The translations under genes and the position numbers were made by a program. Of a DNA stretch of 64,000 nt, positions 1-10,100 are shown piece by piece (the stretch's first letter is position 1; each line of letters opens with the position of its first letter). The notes under the pieces were generated by a model, which saw only the letters and a list, made by a program, of their open reading frames with translations, searched no databases and was not told the origin of the DNA. This DNA comes from an uncultured Clostridia bacterium (lineage in GTDB: Bacteria > Bacillota > Clostridia > Oscillospirales > Acutalibacteraceae): assembly GCA_937898625.1 (NCBI GenBank), contig CALEJF010000040.1, forward strand, positions 1 to 64,000, written 5' to 3'.

Positions 1-3000
1 TAATTCTTTCTTCTTTTAAGTATACTCGCTTGTTCTTAACAATTTCGTGACGGTCGCCAATGTAATAGAACTCGCCGTCAACCTCTACAAGCTGGTATGC
101 TTTTAATTGGGTATTATTTTTATATACATTATTACCAACAATACCTTCACGCATTATCATCTTACCATTTTCATCAAACTCATAATAACCAACTGCAATT
201 GGTGTGCCATCTGCATAAGTAAGACCGTTGATTCTTGCTTCATTTAGATAAACCTGCTTATTCTTAACAATTTCATGACGGTCACCGATAAAGTAGAAAT
301 CGCCACCAAATGTAACAAGCTGGTATGCCTTTTGCATTACGTCATCTTTATAGAAATGATTATCTTTAAAGCCAGTAAATGGATATTCAGAATAAGTGTA
401 ATTATAGTGGACTCTAACGTTTGTTAATCCTGGAAGCCACAATTCATAAAATACAATATTTTTAAATTCCTCTTCTGTACCACCAAAATATATATCTCTA
501 AGGCTTTCACAATAACCAAATGCATTATAACCTGCTGATTTTAATGTTCCTGGGAGCACTACTTCATCCAAGTTTTCACATTCATCAAACATGCCTCTCT
601 CAAGTATAGTTATTGGTGCAAGGATTACTGCTTTATACAGACTTGTACACTCAGCAAAAGCAGCATAATCAATTGTAGTAACACTGTAAGGAACTACTAT
701 ATTTTTAAGTCTTGAACAACCTCCAAAAGCATAACAACCAATTTTGGTTACACTATCCGGAATATCAATATATTCAAGATATACACACTCATAAAATAAG
801 TTTTCACTAATTGCAGTCAGATTGTCAGAAAGCTTCACGCTATTAAGTCCTGAATATGCAAATGCACCGTCACCGATTGTTGTTACACTATCAGGAATTT
901 CAAGACTTAACAAACAAGGACAATCAGAAAGTGCAGCACCACCGATTGATATTACAGTATTTGGAATGCTGATACTTGCAAGTTTTTTACAACTCCAAAA
1001 TGCATTTTCGCCAATTGTTGTTACGTCATCTTTAATAATAATTTCTTTAATTAAATCCTTATATGCAAACCATGGAGAATTGACAGAGTTATCATACTCA
1101 TAGTCATACATTGGTCCAGTGCCTGAAATTACTAATTTACCTGAAGTTTTACCAAGTGTCCAAGTAAGATTTTCGCCACAAACACCAGTATATACCTCTT
1201 CATCCTCTACTTCACTGCTGTATTGGTAATATATCATTATGTTTTTAAATTTAGTGTTATCACCGAGCATGGAAATAGCATTCCACTCTTCTTTAGTACC
1301 TGCATAATATACAGTACTAAGAAGTGTATTTTTAAATGCAGCATTGTCAATAGTTTTAACATTATTACCCATATATAAATCGACAATAGGAGTATTCATG
1401 AAGGCTTCTTCACCAATTGTTACAAGGCTATCAGGTAAAGTTAATGCTCTAAAATCGTTGAAGTAAAATGCTCTGTAACCAATAGATGTTACTGTATCTG
1501 GAATTGTAACCTCTGTTAAAGAATTTACCGCAAATGCTTCATCACCAATTGCAGTTACAGTATAGCCATCTATAATAGATGGAATCGTAACAGTTCGTAT
1601 TGCACCAATAACATTATATTTTGTAATCATTATTGTTTTATCTTCTTCAGAGATTACAGAATAAGAATAATCACTACCATTAGTTGTCAAATGAATTGGC
1701 ACAGTAATAATGATTTCATTACCCTCACCACTTTCAATTGTTTTCCACTGTTCTATTGTACCCTGGAAATAAATATCCTTAATGTAATAAAATTCATCAT
1801 CATAATAATCACCTATGAATGCATAATCACAGAATTTTGTTACAGTACCAGGAATTACAATACTTTCTTGTTGTTTACGTGAAGAAAGTTTAATAAGTGT
1901 TGTCTGCGCTTTATCATAGAGCACATTATATTCATCGGTCATATAGTACTGGTTTTCAGCATCAACTGTTATATTTTCAAGCAAAGGACAGTCAACAAAT
2001 GCATATTCACCTATCACCTTAACACCCTTACCGATAGTAACACTTCTTAATCCGTCGTTCTGATAAAATGCATGGTCTCCAATAGCGCCAACACTATCAG
2101 GAACAGTTATGGTTCTTATCCTATCACATGAAGATAAAGCATAGGCACCAATTGATAGTGTGCCATCTTTTATTACATAATCTGCTTCTTTAATCTCATT
2201 ATCAACCTCAATCAGATGCTTACCAATATACAAAGCACCATTTTCCATCATTGAAGGGTCATCATATGGAGTAGCATAAAATACACTTGGGCCAAATAAT
2301 ATAGGTGTGTCAGGAAGAGAGATATTTGCAAGATTTGTACATTGCCAGAATGCATATCGTCCTATTGACTTTATACTTGCAGGAATTGTTATGCTCTCAA
2401 GCTGTGCACATTTTCCAAATGCTTCCTGCTCAATTATTTCTACACCATATGCCATTCTAACATTCTTAAGACTGCTACAATTATTGAAAGCATATTCACC
2501 AATTCTTGTCACAGTACTTGGAATCTGTAAATTTCTAAGACTTGAACATGTAGTAAATGAACGAGAACCAACTGTTGTAATACCCTCGTGGATAATTACT
2601 GTTTTAACCTCAGTTGCAAAACTATTCCATGGTGTGTCGGTAATTTTTTCATAGTCTTTCATCGGACCACCGCCATGCAATTCAAGAACACCTGCAAAAG
2701 CATCAAAAGTCCAATATAAATTACCCTCTATTCCCGTATCTGTTACATTCTCATCAAGAGCAGGAATGATTTGCTGAGCAACAAGAACTTCACCACATCT
2801 TGAACATGAAACTCCTGGTGTGCATCCTTCAGTTGTAGTGGTTGGAAGTTTTTCTGGTAATTTTTTCTCAGCATGACCAAGTGCAGGGAGAACCTCAACT
2901 GTTGTTTCACCACATGAACATGCAGTAGTTATACTTCCGTCATCTGTACAAGTAGCAGAAACCTTTTCTACAGTATAACTATGTTTATGTTCTGCACTAC

Positions 3001-3754
3001 CATCGTCGTCTTCTACTTCGTTATAATAAACTGTTGCACTTGCAAATGTAGTATTACCTGTCTCAACAACGGAAATCTTATTCCACTGTTCTTCTGTTCC
3101 TGCATAATAAATATCAGTTAGTGAACTACATGATTTAAATGCTTTACCATAAACTATTTGTAAATTTGTGCCGATAAAAACACTTTTAAGTTTAGAACAT
3201 CCTTCAAATGCCGAAGTATATATGAAATATACACCATCAGGAATATCTACATAAACAAGGGAACTGCAACCTTTAAAAGAATAGTCTGGAATTGAATACA
3301 AATTGTTACTTAATGTAACACTTTTCAAACTTGTACAATTTTCAAATGCATATGTACCCATTGATGTTACATTGTCCGATATGAAAATACTTTCTAATTT
3401 TGTACATCCACTGAATGCGCTAGAACCAATTTCTGTTACTGAATCAGGAATTGATATATATGTAAGATTTGTACAACCTTTGAATGCATAGTTGCCAATT
3501 GAAGTAATTCCTTCTTCAATAATAATTGATGTAATATTACTATTAAAAACACCCCATGGAGGTGACTGAGTAGATTTGTATCTATTCATCGCACCTGTGC
3601 CTGAAATAATCAGAGTGCCAGTCCCTGAGTTATACGTCCATGTAGCATCAGTACCACATGTGCCTGATGAGGCGGCACTTACCTTGAATGGCATCATAGA
3701 TAATACCATTATCACAACCAGAAAGATTGATAATATTTTATTCGCCTTTTTCAT
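1..3754 (-). CDS. BspA-like leucine-rich-repeat surface protein (3' end outside window)
   Basis: The frame is open from the ATG at 3754 to the window edge (about 1,251 residues), so the C-terminus is missing. An AAAGGAGG ribosome site precedes the ATG. The N-terminus is a signal peptide (MKKANK, hydrophobic core, VSA). Many leucine-rich repeats of the LRR_5/BspA type follow, of the form IPDSVTxIGxxAFxxCxxL. They alternate with short TWTY..GTLxISGTGAM modules near residues 30, 350 and 870, and with a His/Cys-containing linker near 240-330. The last visible part has two copies of a module sharing FYxIGDRHEIVKNK. Such proteins are exported and bind host or surface ligands in gut bacteria; the exact role is not readable. 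It appears monocistronic and faces the window end. Confidence 0.93.
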   Translation of the reverse strand, partial: MKKANKILSIFLVVIMVLSMMPFKVSAASSGTCGTDATWTYNSGTGTLIISGTGAMNRYKSTQSPPWGVFNSNITSIIIEEGITSIGNYAFKGCTNLTYISIPDSVTEIGSSAFSGCTKLESIFISDNVTSMGTYAFENCTSLKSVTLSNNLYSIPDYSFKGCSSLVYVDIPDGVYFIYTSAFEGCSKLKSVFIGTNLQIVYGKAFKSCSSLTDIYYAGTEEQWNKISVVETGNTTFASATVYYNEVEDDDGSAEHKHSYTVEKVSATCTDDGSITTACSCGETTVEVLPALGHAEKKLPEKLPTTTTEGCTPGVSCSRCGEVLVAQQIIPALDENVTDTGIEGNLYWTFDAFAGVLELHGGGPMKDYEKITDTPWNSFATEVKTVIIHEGITTVGSRSFTTCSSLRNLQIPSTVTRIGEYAFNNCSSLKNVRMAYGVEIIEQEAFGKCAQLESITIPASIKSIGRYAFWQCTNLANISLPDTPILFGPSVFYATPYDDPSMMENGALYIGKHLIEVDNEIKEADYVIKDGTLSIGAYALSSCDRIRTITVPDSVGAIGDHAFYQNDGLRSVTIGKGVKVIGEYAFVDCPLLENITVDAENQYYMTDEYNVLYDKAQTTLIKLSSRKQQESIVIPGTVTKFCDYAFIGDYYDDEFYYIKDIYFQGTIEQWKTIESGEGNEIIITVPIHLTTNGSDYSYSVISEEDKTIMITKYNVIGAIRTVTIPSIIDGYTVTAIGDEAFAVNSLTEVTIPDTVTSIGYRAFYFNDFRALTLPDSLVTIGEEAFMNTPIVDLYMGNNVKTIDNAAFKNTLLSTVYYAGTKEEWNAISMLGDNTKFKNIMIYYQYSSEVEDEEVYTGVCGENLTWTLGKTSGKLVISGTGPMYDYEYDNSVNSPWFAYKDLIKEIIIKDDVTTIGENAFWSCKKLASISIPNTVISIGGAALSDCPCLLSLEIPDSVTTIGDGAFAYSGLNSVKLSDNLTAISENLFYECVYLEYIDIPDSVTKIGCYAFGGCSRLKNIVVPYSVTTIDYAAFAECTSLYKAVILAPITILERGMFDECENLDEVVLPGTLKSAGYNAFGYCESLRDIYFGGTEEEFKNIVFYELWLPGLTNVRVHYNYTYSEYPFTGFKDNHFYKDDVMQKAYQLVTFGGDFYFIGDRHEIVKNKQVYLNEARINGLTYADGTPIAVGYYEFDENGKMIMREGIVGNNVYKNNTQLKAYQLVEVDGEFYYIGDRHEIVKNKRVYLKEERI

Positions 3755-3964
3755 AATAATTTTTCCTCCTTTATAGAAAAAATATTATAATTTCTCATTT
3801 ATACTTTACTATATTTAAAAAATAAATACAAGAAAAAATGTAAAATTGCAGATTTTTTATGCAAAATCACATAAAATTTTTAAAAATTACCTATTGACAA
3901 TTAATTTTACAAAGTAAATCGCTAATTTAACTGTCATCCTTCCATAATAATCTCCTCCACAAAT

Positions 3965-3994
3965 AAAAAAGTGCGTCAGCCGAAGCCAACGCAC
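3965..3994 (-). terminator. Rho-independent terminator of the structured RNA
   Basis: On the minus strand GTGCGTTGGC and GCTGACGCAC pair around a TTCG tetraloop and are followed by TTTTTT. It separates the RNA from the surface-protein gene. Confidence 0.8.
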
Positions 3995-4140
3995 GAAAAA
4001 TACATAGCTCCAACTGTCGCCAAACATAATTTTACAATCCAAGCAATGTGCGTGTATGCAAAACAGAGCATCTGTATTTTTACCGAAATAAAAATACACA
4101 CACTTATCTTGGATAAAATCTATAAAATTATGTTTGGCAT
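3965..4140 (-). ncRNA. Unidentified structured RNA with own promoter and terminator
   Basis: A 176-nt transcript is predicted from about 4140. A perfect 16-bp stem pairs 4123-4138 with 4019-4034 and encloses further stacked helices: ATCCAAG/CTTGGAT, then a 9-bp GTGTGTGTA/TACACGCAC stem with one G-U, then an apical hairpin. About 24 nt of linker lead to a 10-bp UUCG-capped hairpin and a T-run. The rod shape recalls 6S RNA, but no family could be assigned. It is not a good protein gene: the 96-codon frame across it has no ribosome site and runs through the terminator. It could also be a leader for the surface-protein gene, whose start lies about 210 nt downstream. Confidence 0.6.
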
Positions 4141-4145
4141 TTTTT

Positions 4146-4174
4146 AGTTTACCACGCATTTCAAAAAAAATCAA
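4146..4174 (-). promoter_or_regulatory. Sigma-A type promoter for the structured RNA
   Basis: TTGATT (4169-4174) is 17 bp from TAAACT (4146-4151), with an extended -10 TGG just before it. The predicted start, about 4140, falls two bases before the 16-bp closing stem. It sits just downstream of the spoIVB terminator, so the RNA would be an independent unit. Confidence 0.6.
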
Positions 4175-4190
4175 CATATTAAATTAAAGC

Positions 4191-4223
4191 AAAAATTTAA
4201 GGTAGAGTTTTTATACTCTACCC
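4191..4223 (-). terminator. Terminator after spoIVB
   Basis: GGTAGAGT and ACTCTACC (8-bp stem, 6-nt loop) are followed on the minus strand by an AT-rich tract ending TTTTT. It lies six bases after the spoIVB stop codon. Confidence 0.7.
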
Positions 4224-4228
4224 TTTTG

Positions 4229-5464
4229 TCAGGATGCTTTATTCAGTTGTTCGTACTTTTGCATTTCCTGACAAGTGGAGGTTTCAAGCATTTTTTCAGC
4301 GAGTATTGCATAGCCCTGTTTTGGATTATTCACAAATACATGTGTTACTGCACCAACAAGCATTCCATTTTGAATTATGGGACTACCACTCATTCCCTGC
4401 ACAATACCACCAGTAATGTCAATCAATTTTTCATCCGTTATTTTAATAACCATATCCTTATTCACTGATGGAGATTTTGAATATACCTTTGTAATTTCTA
4501 TATCATAATAATCAACTTTATTATTAACTGAACACGCTATTTGTGCCTTGCCTGTTTTAACTTCACTTTTTATTGCAACAGGAATTTTTTCTTTTTGTGG
4601 GCAAGTTACAAAGCCATATACACCCATTTCACAGTTGATGCACAAAGTCCCTTTCACTTTACTATCCAATATTCCACATAACTCTCCTATATTGCCCTTT
4701 TTGCTTTCATAAATATCGTTGATTGTAACTGAACAGACCTCACCTTTTCCAAGTGGCAAAATTTTTCCGGTATCAATATCATACACGCCATGTCCAAGCC
4801 CTGCAAACGAACCGTTTTCAGGGTTGTAGAATGAGATTGTTCCAAGTCCTGCCGTGCTATCACGCACCCAAAGACCTGCACGATACTTATTAGTATCCTT
4901 CTCTTTTAGTGTCCTGAAGCTGATATTCTGTTCTTTGCCCTGTCTTTCAATTTTAATTGTCAACTCTTCTCCATTACTGCTTTGCATAATTTTTGCAAAA
5001 TGAGAATTAGACTGAACAAACACACCGTCAACTGTTTTGATTATATCCCCTACTTTAAACCCAGCTTCCTTTGCAGGATTTTTTGTTCCATTTTCAGTTT
5101 CTACACAATCCATACCAACAATCACAACACCATTGGTATATATCTTTATACCAAAATTCTCTCCGCCCAATACTACATATTGTCTTTTGGCATTATTTAT
5201 AACAGTTGTTTTTACGGGTATAATATTTAAAAGTTTAACTTGTGTTTCATTATCAGAATTTTCATTATTCTGTATTTTTGTTACTTTTTGATTTGAATTG
5301 AAATTCAGAATTTCAAAGCCAAGAAATTTATATTCACTATAAGGATTAGTGTCAATAACGCTGATTTTATCAGGTATTAGAAAATCAAATGCAAAAATTG
5401 AAATGAAAACAAGTATAGAAAACACCGTACAAAATACGGATAACACCTTAACAAGCCTATGCAA
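4229..5464 (-). CDS. spoIVB: SpoIVB-type sporulation serine peptidase (S55)
   Basis: SpoIVB is made in the forespore and signals across the intermembrane space to trigger pro-sigma-K processing. The TTG at 5464 is taken as the start because GGAGGT lies six bases upstream; an upstream in-frame start adds 32 residues but has no ribosome site. The protein (411 aa) has an N-terminal membrane segment, a PDZ domain around GFKVGDIIKTVDG, and a C-terminal peptidase domain. GLGHGVYD holds the likely catalytic His and QGMSGSPI the Ser. It has its own terminator, and a terminator upstream isolates it from aroK. The start region lies in a hairpin (5461-5505). The usual partner spo0A is not adjacent here. 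Confidence 0.92.
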   Translation of the reverse strand: MHRLVKVLSVFCTVFSILVFISIFAFDFLIPDKISVIDTNPYSEYKFLGFEILNFNSNQKVTKIQNNENSDNETQVKLLNIIPVKTTVINNAKRQYVVLGGENFGIKIYTNGVVIVGMDCVETENGTKNPAKEAGFKVGDIIKTVDGVFVQSNSHFAKIMQSSNGEELTIKIERQGKEQNISFRTLKEKDTNKYRAGLWVRDSTAGLGTISFYNPENGSFAGLGHGVYDIDTGKILPLGKGEVCSVTINDIYESKKGNIGELCGILDSKVKGTLCINCEMGVYGFVTCPQKEKIPVAIKSEVKTGKAQIACSVNNKVDYYDIEITKVYSKSPSVNKDMVIKITDEKLIDITGGIVQGMSGSPIIQNGMLVGAVTHVFVNNPKQGYAILAEKMLETSTCQEMQKYEQLNKAS

Positions 5465-5505
5465 ATTATCACCTCCGTGCGAAAAATATCGCACTAATAA
5501 TTTGC
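5461..5505 (-). promoter_or_regulatory. Two-tier hairpin enclosing the spoIVB start region
   Basis: On the transcript GCAAATTAT (5497-5505) pairs with ATAATTTGC (5461-5469), which contains the TTG start. Inside, GTGCGA and TCGCAC (5477-5494) form a second 6-bp stem. The GGAGGTG ribosome site lies in the internal loop between the two stems. The geometry would hinder initiation; a regulatory role is inferred. Confidence 0.45.
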
Positions 5506-5530
5506 CACAAGTTATTTTAAATATTGAAGG

Positions 5531-5572
5531 TAAAAAAATCGCCTTACGGAGAATTTTCACAATCCGTAAGGC
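5531..5572 (-). terminator. Terminator after aroK
   Basis: GCCTTACGG and CCGTAAGGC (9-bp perfect stem, 14-nt loop) are followed on the minus strand by GATTTTTTTA. It ends the lon-aroK operon. Confidence 0.8.
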
Positions 5573-5577
5573 AAATT

Positions 5578-6072
5578 TTATTTTATTAAATTACAAATTT
5601 TTTCCACTGTTTGTTCAACATTTGAGTTTTTCAAATCAAGAACATAATCAGCATATTTTAAGTACAAAGATGAACGCTCGTTATATATGTCGTCAATAGT
5701 CTGATTTTTTGTAGCAGCAACACCACGGGTATTGATATTATCAAGCCTCGCTTTAATCTCATCAAGGGAAACATTAAGATAAATAATCTTACCATTTTTC
5801 TTTAAATGATTAATTGCTTCCTCACGGAAAATTACACTGCCACCTGTTGCAACAACAAAATTATCACCATTAAAGCTTAAAACTGCTTTTGCTTCACAAT
5901 CAAGAAATTTTTCAATTCCGTCATTGTCAATTATTTCCTGCAAAAGTCGTTTTTCATTCTGTTGGATAATCAAATCAGTGTCAATAAAGCCGATACCCAA
6001 TGTTTTAGCAAGAATAACACCAACTGTGCTCTTGCCACAACCAGGCATACCAATTAAAACTATGTTAGACAT
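5578..6072 (-). CDS. aroK: Shikimate kinase
   Basis: Phosphorylates shikimate to shikimate 3-phosphate in aromatic amino acid synthesis, in the cytoplasm. The 164-aa length is normal. The Walker A motif GMPGCGKST is at residues 8-16, the shikimate-binding region has FIDTD near 30, and ATGGS lies near 75. A lid-region Arg falls in NTRGVAAT. It begins 3 nt after the pfkA stop and is the last gene of the operon, followed by a strong terminator. Confidence 0.92.
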   Translation of the reverse strand: MSNIVLIGMPGCGKSTVGVILAKTLGIGFIDTDLIIQQNEKRLLQEIIDNDGIEKFLDCEAKAVLSFNGDNFVVATGGSVIFREEAINHLKKNGKIIYLNVSLDEIKARLDNINTRGVAATKNQTIDDIYNERSSLYLKYADYVLDLKNSNVEQTVEKICNLIK

Positions 6073-6075
6073 AGT

Positions 6076-7038
6076 TTATATTGAAATTTCGTGAGCAATC
6101 TTATACATTTCAAGGTCAATTTCCTTCTTCATGTTAAGTGCCTCAAATATATCATAGTCAACGATTTCATCGTGTTTCATTGCGATAACTCTGTTGCCGA
6201 TACCATCTTTAAGAAGTTCAACAGCCTTATAACCCATAAGAGATGCAGTTACTCTGTCGCGTACTGTTGGATGGCCACCACGCTGAACATGGCCAAGAAC
6301 TGTTGCTCTTGTTTCAACACCTGTTTCAGCCTCAATGCGTTTTGCCATTTCTTCAACACCGCCGATACCCTCAGCAACAATAATAATAAAGTGCTTTTTA
6401 CCGGTTTTCTGTGTTCTCTTCATTCTTTCGATAACATCGCGCTGGAAGTCATAAGGGACCTCAGGAATAAGAATTGAAGTAGCACCACAAGCAATACCTG
6501 CGTTGAGTGCAATATAACCTGCACGTCTGCCCATTACCTCAACAACTGTGCAACGGTCGTGTGATTCAGATGTATCACGAAGTCTGTCAACCATTTCAAG
6601 AACAGTATTCATTGCTGTGTCATAACCGATTGTATAATCAGAACATGCAATATCATTGTCAATTGTACCTGGAACACCAACGCAAGGAAGTCCACGAAGT
6701 GACAAGTCACGAGCACCACGGAATGAACCGTCGCCACCAATTACAACGATACCATCAAGTCCGACATCTTTTGCAACTTTAAGTGCTTTTTGAAGACCCT
6801 CTTCTGTTTTGAACTCAGGACTTCTTGCAGAATAAAGAACTGTACCACCACGATTGATAATATTTGAAACTGAACGAAGGTTCACTTCATACATATCGCC
6901 CTGCATAAGTCCGTTATATCCTCTTCTGATAGCCATTACACGCATACCGTTTTCACAAGCTGCACGAACAACTGAACGGATTGCCGCATTCATACCCGGA
7001 GCGTCGCCGCCACTTGTAAGAACACCAATTGTTTTCAT
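6076..7038 (-). CDS. pfkA: ATP-dependent 6-phosphofructokinase
   Basis: Commits fructose 6-phosphate to glycolysis. The ATG at 7038 is preferred over an upstream GTG because GGGTG lies about six bases before it; this gives 320 aa, the usual size of bacterial PfkA. Visible motifs are TSGGDAPGMNAAIR at the N-terminus (ATP site), GGDGSFRGA, the catalytic PGTIDNDI and the substrate-binding EVMGRRAGYIAL. GGDG is typical of ATP-dependent rather than pyrophosphate enzymes. It follows dnaE by about 80 nt and precedes aroK by 3 nt. Confidence 0.95.
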   Translation of the reverse strand: MKTIGVLTSGGDAPGMNAAIRSVVRAACENGMRVMAIRRGYNGLMQGDMYEVNLRSVSNIINRGGTVLYSARSPEFKTEEGLQKALKVAKDVGLDGIVVIGGDGSFRGARDLSLRGLPCVGVPGTIDNDIACSDYTIGYDTAMNTVLEMVDRLRDTSESHDRCTVVEVMGRRAGYIALNAGIACGATSILIPEVPYDFQRDVIERMKRTQKTGKKHFIIIVAEGIGGVEEMAKRIEAETGVETRATVLGHVQRGGHPTVRDRVTASLMGYKAVELLKDGIGNRVIAMKHDEIVDYDIFEALNMKKEIDLEMYKIAHEISI

Positions 7039-7119
7039 TATACTCACCCTTTAATAAGTTTTATATCCACATTGAATGTTAATAATAACACAAGAATTAC
7101 CAAAATGCAATATATTTGG

Positions 7120-10100
7120 TTATTTTTGTAAAATTACATTCTTTTCCCCGGCTATTGCTTTTAAGTTATTTACAGTAAAATCATTAAGACCAATTTTTTT
7201 ACACGGAAAATACTTTTTACTGCTTGAAAAATAGAAATACACAGGCATTTCTCCACTCGGACAAAGGGAAATAATTTCATTACATTTTTTGTAAATCTCT
7301 GTATTTTCATTTACTGTACGGATGAACAAACCTATTTTTTTCACCTGATTTGCTTCTACTTGTTCAGCAGATTCTGCAAAATCCAGAATGATTTTCGCTC
7401 TTTCCTCTTCCTTAACTGAAAGACGACCACCCAACATAAGAACATTACCATTATATATAATATTTGCATATTTTGAGTAAAGTTTCGGGAAAATAATTAC
7501 CTCAACAGAACCATCTGTATCTTCAAGGGTTATAAACGCCATTGTATCACCATTTTTTGTCTGTTTTTTGGTAACACTTGAAATTATACCCATAACCTTA
7601 ACGGATGCTGAATCAGAATATCTGCTATAAACATCCGTATCATCAGTTGTAATTTCTGCGATACTGTCACATTTTAGTTTTTTCTTTAACTGTGCATATC
7701 GTTCCATTGGATGGGAAGATATATATAGTCCCGTGGTTTCTTTTTCGTACATTAAAAGAGTTTCTAACGGAAACTCTGTAAAAGACTTAATTCTGAATTC
7801 TGATGCAGTATCATTGTTAAGCAAATCAAAAAAGCCAATCTGACCGTCAAGATTTTTTCGTTTTGTACTGTCCAAATCATCAATAACACTTGAGAGATTA
7901 ACTAACATTTCCTGACGATTACTTCCTAAACCATCCAACGCACCACTTTTAATTAAACTTTCAACTGCACGACGATTAAAGCCTTTACCGTGTACTCTTT
8001 TACAGAATGAATAGAAGGATGTAAACTGTCCATTTCTTTCGCGCTCTGCAATTATTGTATCAATAAAGTCGTGACCAAGATTTTTGATTGCAAGAAGACC
8101 AAACATAATTGCTTTTTTACCATTTGGTGCAACAGTAAAATTCTTGTATGTTAAATTTACATTTGGTGGAAGAATTTCAATTCCGTTCTTTTTACAATCA
8201 TAAATATAATTTGCAATTTTATCTGAGTTATCAAGGACACTCGTAAGTAGTGATGCCATAAACTCGCAAGGATAATAGTATTTTAAGTATGCCGTTCTGT
8301 ATGCAACAACAGCATAAGCCGCCGCGTGAGATTTATTAAAGGCATAGGACGCAAATGATGACATATCGTCAAAAATCTCATTTGCAATTTGGTTACTAAT
8401 GCCATTTTTAGCACAACCATCACAGAAAAAGGCTCTTTCTTCTTCCATAACCTTATGCTTTTTCTTTGACATAGCACGGCGGACAATATCTGCCCTGCCA
8501 AGTGAATATCCCGCTAAAGAACGGAAAATCTGCATAACCTGTTCCTGATAGACCATACAACCATAAGTAACATCAAGAATGCTTTTAAGCATTGGTGTTT
8601 TATAATGGATGAATTCCGGGTTATGTCTATTCTGGATATATGAATCAATCGAATCCATTGGACCCGGTCTGTAAAGCGAGATAACCGCAATAATATCTTC
8701 AAGATTTGTAGGTTTAAGTCGCATAAACACACTTTTCATACCAGAAGATTCACATTGGAAAACTCCATCTGTTAAACCATTAGTAAATAAAGAATAAACA
8801 TTTTTATCGTCAAATGGTATATTCTCAATATCAAAGTCGGGATTTTTCTGTTTAACCATTTTAACACAATCGTTAATAACAGTTAGTGTACGAAGTCCCA
8901 AAAAGTCCATTTTAAGAAGTCCCAATTCCTCAATGGTTGTCATTGTGAATTGAGTTAAAACAGACTCATCGTTTTTAGCCAGCGGTACATAATCACTGAC
9001 GGGTCTGTCAGTTATAACAATACCTGCTGCGTGGGTTGAGGAGTTTCGTGGCATACCCTCAACACTTTTTGCTGTATCAATAAGTTCCTTCGTTTTTTCG
9101 TCACTATCATAGAGTGCTTTTAATTCATCACTCTCATTAAGTGCTTTTTCAATAGTAATTCCAAGTGTTCGTGGAATCTTCTTCGCCACATTATCAACGG
9201 TGGCATAAGGCATTCCCATGGCTCTACCAACATCACGAATAGCAGCACGAGCAGCCATTGTACCAAATGTGATAATCTGCGAAACATGGTCATAACCGTA
9301 TTTATCTATAACATAATCAATAACTTCCTGCCGTCTTTCGTAACAGAAGTCAACATCAATATCGGGCATACTGACTCTTTCGGGATTTAAAAATCTTTCA
9401 AAAATCAGATTATATTTAATAGGGTCAACATTAGTTATTCCCATACAATATGCGCATATACTACCTGCACCTGAACCACGACCCGGGCCAACAGGAATAC
9501 CATTATCACGGGCATACTGAATAAAATCTGCCACAATAAGAAAGTAATCAACATAACCCATATTCTCAATTACTGATAACTCATATTCAAGTCTATCAAT
9601 ATAAAGAGAATCAGGATTATCGCCATATCTTTTCTTTAAGCCATCATAGCATTTCATTTTGAAATACTCGTAATGTGAATATCCATCAGGGACTGTGAAA
9701 TTTGGTAGTTTTGTTTTGCCAAATTCAAAGTCAAAATTACACATATCGGCAATTTTTTGAGTATTTTCAATGGCTGATTGTGTTTGAGGGAATAAATCCC
9801 TCATCTCAGTCTCAGTTTTAAGGTAAAAATTATCACTTGTGAACTCAAGGGAGTTTTCTTCGTCAACAGTATGGTTAGTTGCAATACAAATAAGAATTTT
9901 TTGGGTATACGCATCCTCTTTATTTACATAATGAACATCATTTGTTGCAACAAGTGGGATACCCGTTTCATTGGAAAGTCTTATAAGTGCTTCATTGACT
10001 ATCATTTGTTCAGGAATGCTATGGTTCTGCATTTCAAGGTAATAATGGTCTTTGCCGAAAAGTTCAGAATACCAAAGCGCTGTTTCTTTGGCTTTAAGAT

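Noticed and set aside
3887..3937. 16-codon hydrophobic frame (MTVKLAIYFVKLIVNR) after GGAAGG, downstream of the RNA terminator
   Set aside because: Could be a leader or toxin-like peptide, but too short and unsupported to call.
3887..4177. 96-codon minus-strand frame between spoIVB and the surface-protein gene
   Set aside because: No ribosome site, and it runs through a strong terminator and a base-paired RNA; better explained by the ncRNA.
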